A stretch of 9,005 bases of DNA, from positions 1 through 9,005 of the forward strand of contig MHDQ01000220.1 of the NCBI GenBank assembly GCA_001803565.1, read 5' to 3'. Shown in pieces: positions 5,498-9,005 of the stretch. This DNA is from Nitrospinae bacterium RIFCSPLOWO2_12_FULL_45_22 (GTDB lineage: Bacteria; 2-12-FULL-45-22). Numbering within the stretch: the first letter of the stretch is position 1; each line of letters starts with the position of its first letter. The notes under the pieces are model-generated. The model was not told the DNA's origin. It was given only the letters and a program-made list of their open reading frames with translations, and did no database searches. The position numbers were made by a program, and so were the translations under genes.

Positions 5498-6012
5498 GGT
5501 AACCAGGCCAGTTAAATTTTAATGATGAACCCACACTTTGTCAAAAGAGAGATAACGCTCATCAGGTAACCGGCTACAGAGATAACCAAGAGGTGGGGCT
5601 TGACAAGAACCGCCTAAAATAGATAAAGTATTATATCTGGTAAGCGGATAGAGGCTAAAGGAGCCGGAGATTATTCCCGATGCGCGATAAGGTAAAAAAG
5701 CTGCTGAAGATAAGTGAGCTATCGTCCCTGGTTGGTGTCCCTAAAGAGGCTATTCGATATTATATAAAAGAGGGACTCCTACCCAGACCGCAAAAAACTA
5801 GCAAAAACATGGCTTACTATGATGAGAGTTTTATCGAGCGGATTAAGGCAATAAAAGAATTGCAGAAAAAGAGGTTTTTACCTTTGAGGATTATAAAGAA
5901 TATCATAGGGGAAGATAGTGGTGAAAGTAGTCTCAATGAAATAAAGACCCTTTTAGAGTTGGATGGTAAGATTTTTAAGCCTATTGACCACTTACTGAAT
6001 TTTATCCCTTTA
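5498..6012 (+). repeat. 515-bp direct repeat, copy 2
   Basis: This is the second copy of the block at 4807-5321, with one substitution. Here the block continues seamlessly into the rest of the regulator, so this copy preserves the functional gene. The 176-bp spacer between copies (5322-5497) is unrelated to the sequence on the outer left side of copy 1. Confidence 0.97.
5600..5629 (+). promoter_or_regulatory. MerR gene promoter, copy 2 (drives the intact gene)
   Basis: TTGACA (5600-5605), an 18-bp spacer and TAAAGT (5624-5629) are identical to copy 1, including the surrounding dyad. It should drive the intact regulator and, through tight spacing, the downstream peptidase and mutase genes. 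No terminator is seen after copy 1, so read-through from the first promoter could add to expression. Confidence 0.5.
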
Positions 6013-6417
6013 ACAGCCGGCGAATTGATGGAAAAAACCGGTTTACCGCTGGAAGAACTAGCAGAATTGGAAGATATGGAAATAATTAAACCATTCCTAG
6101 AAAATGGCCAGAAAAAACATGATGAGTATGATACGAGGATAGTAGAGGCCTTTGCCAGGATAAGGAGTTCTGGCGCTACAAAGGAGCTTTTCCTCACACA
6201 GGATTTTAAGCTCTATAAAGACTTCGTTGAAGCCCTGGCCCGAGAAGAAGTAAAACTCCTGGCCCGGCGGATCACAGGTAAGATATCACAACAAGAGGCC
6301 CTTAGATTAATAAATAATGTGTTCGATGCAGTAAACAATTTTGTCAATCTACTACGAAAAAAATTGATCAAGGAAACCGTGGCTGATTATGCCAATAAAT
6401 TGAAGAAAAGTCGCTAG
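5680..6417 (+). CDS. MerR-family transcriptional regulator
   Basis: This 245-residue cytoplasmic protein has a MerR-type winged helix at residues 8-77: KISELSSLVGVPKEAIRYYIKEGLLP, the YYDES wing and helix, then an arm to about 100. Residues 111-165 (LTAGELMEKTGLPLEELAELEDMEIIKP, then YDTRIVEAFARIRSSG) look like a second, degenerate MerR-like helical module. The rest is helical and may sense a ligand or mediate oligomerisation. No cysteine metal site is present, so it is not a metal sensor of the classic type. The peptidase gene begins 6 bp after its stop and the acyl-CoA mutase follows, so it probably controls this operon, perhaps in answer to an acyl-CoA or fatty acid. Its 5' half and promoter are duplicated upstream. 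The start is set by identity with copy 1 and a GGAG 10 nt upstream. Confidence 0.88.
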   Translation: MRDKVKKLLKISELSSLVGVPKEAIRYYIKEGLLPRPQKTSKNMAYYDESFIERIKAIKELQKKRFLPLRIIKNIIGEDSGESSLNEIKTLLELDGKIFKPIDHLLNFIPLTAGELMEKTGLPLEELAELEDMEIIKPFLENGQKKHDEYDTRIVEAFARIRSSGATKELFLTQDFKLYKDFVEALAREEVKLLARRITGKISQQEALRLINNVFDAVNNFVNLLRKKLIKETVADYANKLKKSR

Positions 6418-6423
6418 AAGATC

Positions 6424-7395
6424 ATGTATAATGCCATAACTGATATTGAAGGGATAAAGGTTGGTCATGCCACCAATCTTCAGGGTTATACAGGCTGTAC
6501 GGTAATATTGTGTGAGAAAAAAGCCGTAGGTGGGGTAGACATCAGGGGTACGGCAGCCGGTACTCGTCAGATGAATGCCTTAAATATGCTCCATACTGTA
6601 GAAGAAGTCAATGCTATATTGCTGGCCGGGGGTAGTGCCTATGGGCTAGATGCCGCTGGTGGAGTGATGAAATATTTAGAAGAGCAGGGCCGCGGATTTA
6701 ATGTCTCTTTTACTACGGTGCCTATTGTCCCTACAGCCATTATTTTTGATCTGGGTTTTGGCAACTATCGGACACGGCCGGATAAAGATATGGGGTATGA
6801 AGCCTGTCTAAATAGCAATACTTTCCCGGTAGCTGAAGGGAGTATAGGGGCGGGTACTGGGGCAACGGTAGGTAAGCTATTTGGCGTAAGCCGTGCCACC
6901 AAAGGGGGAGTGGGTACAGCCAGTATCGAGTCCATCAAGGGTGTTAGGGTAGCAGCGCTGGTAGTGGTCAATGCCTTTGGAGATGTCATGGATAAAGACA
7001 CCAGGGAGATTATAGCCGGGACTAGAGAGTCTGAGACTGGTACCCACTTTATAAACACTGCTGAACAGATAAGACAGGGAATAACCAGGAACATGTTCTC
7101 GCCAGAAAATACTACTCTAGCAGTAGTAGCTACTAATGCCAACTTGAGTAAGGTGGAAGCTCATAAAGTAGCCCAGATGGCCAGTATCGGCCTGGCCAGG
7201 ACTATCTCGCCCGTCAATTCCACCTTTGATGGAGATGTGGTATTTGCCTTATCCATAGGAGAGAAGAAAGCTGATATTAACACCATAGGGTTGTTAGGCG
7301 AAAAAGTGGTGATGGAGGCGATAAACCGGGCCATAAGACTAGCTGATGGCTTTGGGTTGATTCCAGCTTATAAAGATTTGTTTAGAGGGAACTGA
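6424..7395 (+). CDS. P1-family (S58, DmpA-like) self-processing peptidase
   Basis: This 323-residue protein is of the DmpA / L-aminopeptidase-D-esterase family. Members cleave themselves into two chains, and the new N-terminal Ser or Thr of the small chain is the nucleophile. Visible landmarks are IKVGHATN (11-18), [12 protein letters not shown] (42-53), [16 protein letters not shown] (66-81), [17 protein letters not shown] (138-154), VVVNAFGDV (180-188) and [14 protein letters not shown] (228-241). Cleavage is expected between N229 and T230, making T230 the nucleophile. The chains would be about 229 and 94 residues. There is no signal peptide, so it is cytoplasmic. Length is normal for the family. 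The ribosome site is weak and the ATG lies 6 bp after the regulator stop, so translational coupling is likely. Its stop is 1 bp before the mutase start. A role in the mutase pathway is not obvious; family members act on N-terminal residues or beta-peptides. Confidence 0.92.
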   Translation: MYNAITDIEGIKVGHATNLQGYTGCTVILCEKKAVGGVDIRGTAAGTRQMNALNMLHTVEEVNAILLAGGSAYGLDAAGGVMKYLEEQGRGFNVSFTTVPIVPTAIIFDLGFGNYRTRPDKDMGYEACLNSNTFPVAEGSIGAGTGATVGKLFGVSRATKGGVGTASIESIKGVRVAALVVVNAFGDVMDKDTREIIAGTRESETGTHFINTAEQIRQGITRNMFSPENTTLAVVATNANLSKVEAHKVAQMASIGLARTISPVNSTFDGDVVFALSIGEKKADINTIGLLGEKVVMEAINRAIRLADGFGLIPAYKDLFRGN

Positions 7396-7396
7396 A

Positions 7397-9005
7397 ATGG
7401 ATAATAGTCGAGAGAAACTCAAAGACTGGGAAAAGGAGTTAGAAGCTTTATTAAATAAAAACCCTGAACGTAAAGCTGAATTCACTACCGTTTCTGGTAT
7501 CCCGGTAAAACCGCTCTATACCCCTCTGGATATTGAAGGGTTAGATTACGAGCGTGACTTGGGTTACCCAGGAGAATACCCCTACCTCCGCGGTATCCAC
7601 CCCACCATGTACCGGGGTAAACCATGGACCATGCGACAGTTCTCCGGCTTCGGCACTGCCGTGGATACTAATAAGAGGTATAAGTATTTGCTGGAGCATG
7701 GTCAGACGGGCCTGAGTGTAGCATTTCATATGCCAACGATTATGGGTTATGACTCTGATCATCCCCGCTCTAGAGGCGAAGTAGGCCGCTGTGGGGTTGC
7801 CATTGATACCCTGGCTGATATGGAAGACCTCTTCCGTGATATACCATTGGATAAGGTCACTACCTCTATGACCATTAATGCCCCGGCAGCAATACTGCTG
7901 GCTATGTATATGGTAGTAGCAGAGAAGCAAGGGGTTAGCTGGAAAGATATTAGTGGTACTATCCAGAACGACATCCTAAAGGAATATATAGCCCAAAAAT
8001 CCTGGATCTTTCCACCCCGGCCTTCCATGAAAATTATCACTGACATCTTCCAGTTCTGTAGCCAGGAAGTGCCCCGCTGGAATACTATTAGCATTAGTGG
8101 CTACCATATCAGAGAAGCTGGCGCTACGGCAGTACAGGAGCTAGCTTTCACCTTAGCTGATGGGATTGCCTATGTAGAAGCAGGGATAGAAGCTGGGTTA
8201 GCACCTGATACTTTTGCCCGCCGGCTATCCTTCTTTTTTAACGCCCATAATGATTTCTTTGAAGAAATTGCCAAGTTTAGGGCTGCCCGACGGCTCTGGG
8301 CCAGAGTCATGCGAGAGCGCTTCCAGGCTAAAGACCCCCGCTCCTGGCTCTTGCGTTTCCACACCCAGACCGCAGGCTGTAGCTTAACGGCACAGCAGCC
8401 CGAGAACAATATTGTCCGGGTGGCTTTACAGGCATTAGCTGCAGTCATGGGTGGAACGCAATCACTCCATACCAACTCTATGGATGAGGTTTTGGGGTTG
8501 CCTACCGAAGAGGCAGTTACCGTAGCCCTCCGTACCCAGCAGATCATTGCCTATGAGAGTGGGGTAGCTAATACTATTGACCCTTTTGCTGGTTCCTATT
8601 ATTTAGAGAGCTTGACCAATGAGATAGAGGAAAAGGCACAGACATATATTGACAGGATAGACACTATGGGTGGTATGGTAGCGGCTATAGAAAAGGGGTT
8701 CCCCCAACGGGAGATCATGGAAGCATCTTATAATTACCAGAAATCCGTAGAAAGCAAAGAGAGGATTGTCATTGGTGTAAATGCATATGATTCAGCAGAA
8801 ACGACCCCGCTTCAGATATTAAAGATAGATCCCCGGGTAGAGGAAGAGCAGATTGCCCGCCTACAACGGGTGCGGGAAACGAGGAATTATCAAGCCCACC
8901 AGAAAGCCCTTAACCGGCTAAGAACCACTGCTCAGCAAGGTGATAATCTCATGCCGGCAATAATAGAAGCGGTGCGGGTTTATGCCGCAGCAGGTGAGAT
9001 AACTG
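7397..9005 (+). CDS. Acyl-CoA mutase large subunit, isobutyryl-CoA mutase-like (3' end outside window)
   Basis: The first 536 codons of a B12-dependent acyl-CoA mutase catalytic chain are present. They form the TIM-barrel substrate domain: [20 protein letters not shown] (65-84), [10 protein letters not shown] (105-114), [12 protein letters not shown] (160-171), [14 protein letters not shown] (187-200), [12 protein letters not shown] (233-244) and later [13 protein letters not shown]. His237 matches His244 of Propionibacterium methylmalonyl-CoA mutase. In the same ungapped register Phe82 replaces Tyr89 and Gln200 replaces Arg207, the two carboxylate-binding residues. Phe and Gln are the pair reported for isobutyryl-CoA mutase, and Ala109 differs from the Asp of 2-hydroxyisobutyryl-CoA mutase. 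The likely reaction is therefore isobutyryl-CoA to butyryl-CoA or a similar branched/linear exchange. A B12-binding domain is not reached and would normally be a separate small subunit. GAGGG lies 8 nt before the ATG. General MCM annotation remains the main alternative. Confidence 0.93.
   Translation, partial: MDNSREKLKDWEKELEALLNKNPERKAEFTTVSGIPVKPLYTPLDIEGLDYERDLGYPGEYPYLRGIHPTMYRGKPWTMRQFSGFGTAVDTNKRYKYLLEHGQTGLSVAFHMPTIMGYDSDHPRSRGEVGRCGVAIDTLADMEDLFRDIPLDKVTTSMTINAPAAILLAMYMVVAEKQGVSWKDISGTIQNDILKEYIAQKSWIFPPRPSMKIITDIFQFCSQEVPRWNTISISGYHIREAGATAVQELAFTLADGIAYVEAGIEAGLAPDTFARRLSFFFNAHNDFFEEIAKFRAARRLWARVMRERFQAKDPRSWLLRFHTQTAGCSLTAQQPENNIVRVALQALAAVMGGTQSLHTNSMDEVLGLPTEEAVTVALRTQQIIAYESGVANTIDPFAGSYYLESLTNEIEEKAQTYIDRIDTMGGMVAAIEKGFPQREIMEASYNYQKSVESKERIVIGVNAYDSAETTPLQILKIDPRVEEEQIARLQRVRETRNYQAHQKALNRLRTTAQQGDNLMPAIIEAVRVYAAAGEIT

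Noticed and set aside
7541-8547. Several minus-strand frames of 110-130 codons
   Set aside because: All are antisense to the acyl-CoA mutase, whose conserved motifs run unbroken through this region.

Overview
The window (9,005 bp, moderate GC) looks like chromosomal DNA from an anaerobic bacterium that relies on CoA-linked acyl chemistry. The basis is a secreted multiheme c-type cytochrome, a MenB-like crotonase, and the large subunit of a coenzyme-B12-dependent acyl-CoA mutase. The phylum cannot be fixed from sequence alone. A Desulfobacterota-like or Peptococcia-like (Firmicutes) anaerobe would fit. I found no tRNA, rRNA, CRISPR array, transposase or phage gene.

Left part (1-1721, minus strand). 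This holds the first 34 codons of a membrane protein, probably a chemoreceptor. Next is a 425-bp gap with degenerate CGCAGAG-type repeat fragments and a terminator. Then comes a four-heme cytochrome of the c554-like type, and upstream of it a weakly supported 70-codon ORF behind a good sigma-70 promoter with doubled -35 boxes.

Middle (1722-4535). A two-gene plus-strand unit encodes a DsrE-like protein and a MenB/BadI-like crotonase whose catalytic aspartate is replaced. It converges on a minus-strand RpoD-like sigma factor. The 82-bp gap between them holds a strong palindrome and another CGCAGAG fragment.

Right part (4807-9005, plus strand). A 515-bp block containing the promoter and first 111 codons of a MerR-family regulator is present twice (4807-5321 and 5498-6012), with one substitution between copies. 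The first copy is a truncated gene. The 176-bp spacer carries a minus-strand fragment of trehalose-6-phosphate phosphatase (otsB). The intact regulator is followed, 6 bp on, by an S58/P1-family self-cleaving peptidase, and 1 bp after that by an acyl-CoA mutase large subunit that runs off the window. The mutase has Phe and Gln at the two positions that are Tyr and Arg in methylmalonyl-CoA mutase. This is the pattern described for isobutyryl-CoA mutase, so a branched, non-carboxylated acyl-CoA is the likelier substrate.

The most notable items are the repeat-spacer-repeat regulator locus with its otsB remnant, the mutase substrate signature, the crotonase active-site change, and the cytochrome with too few histidines for bis-His ligation of all hemes.
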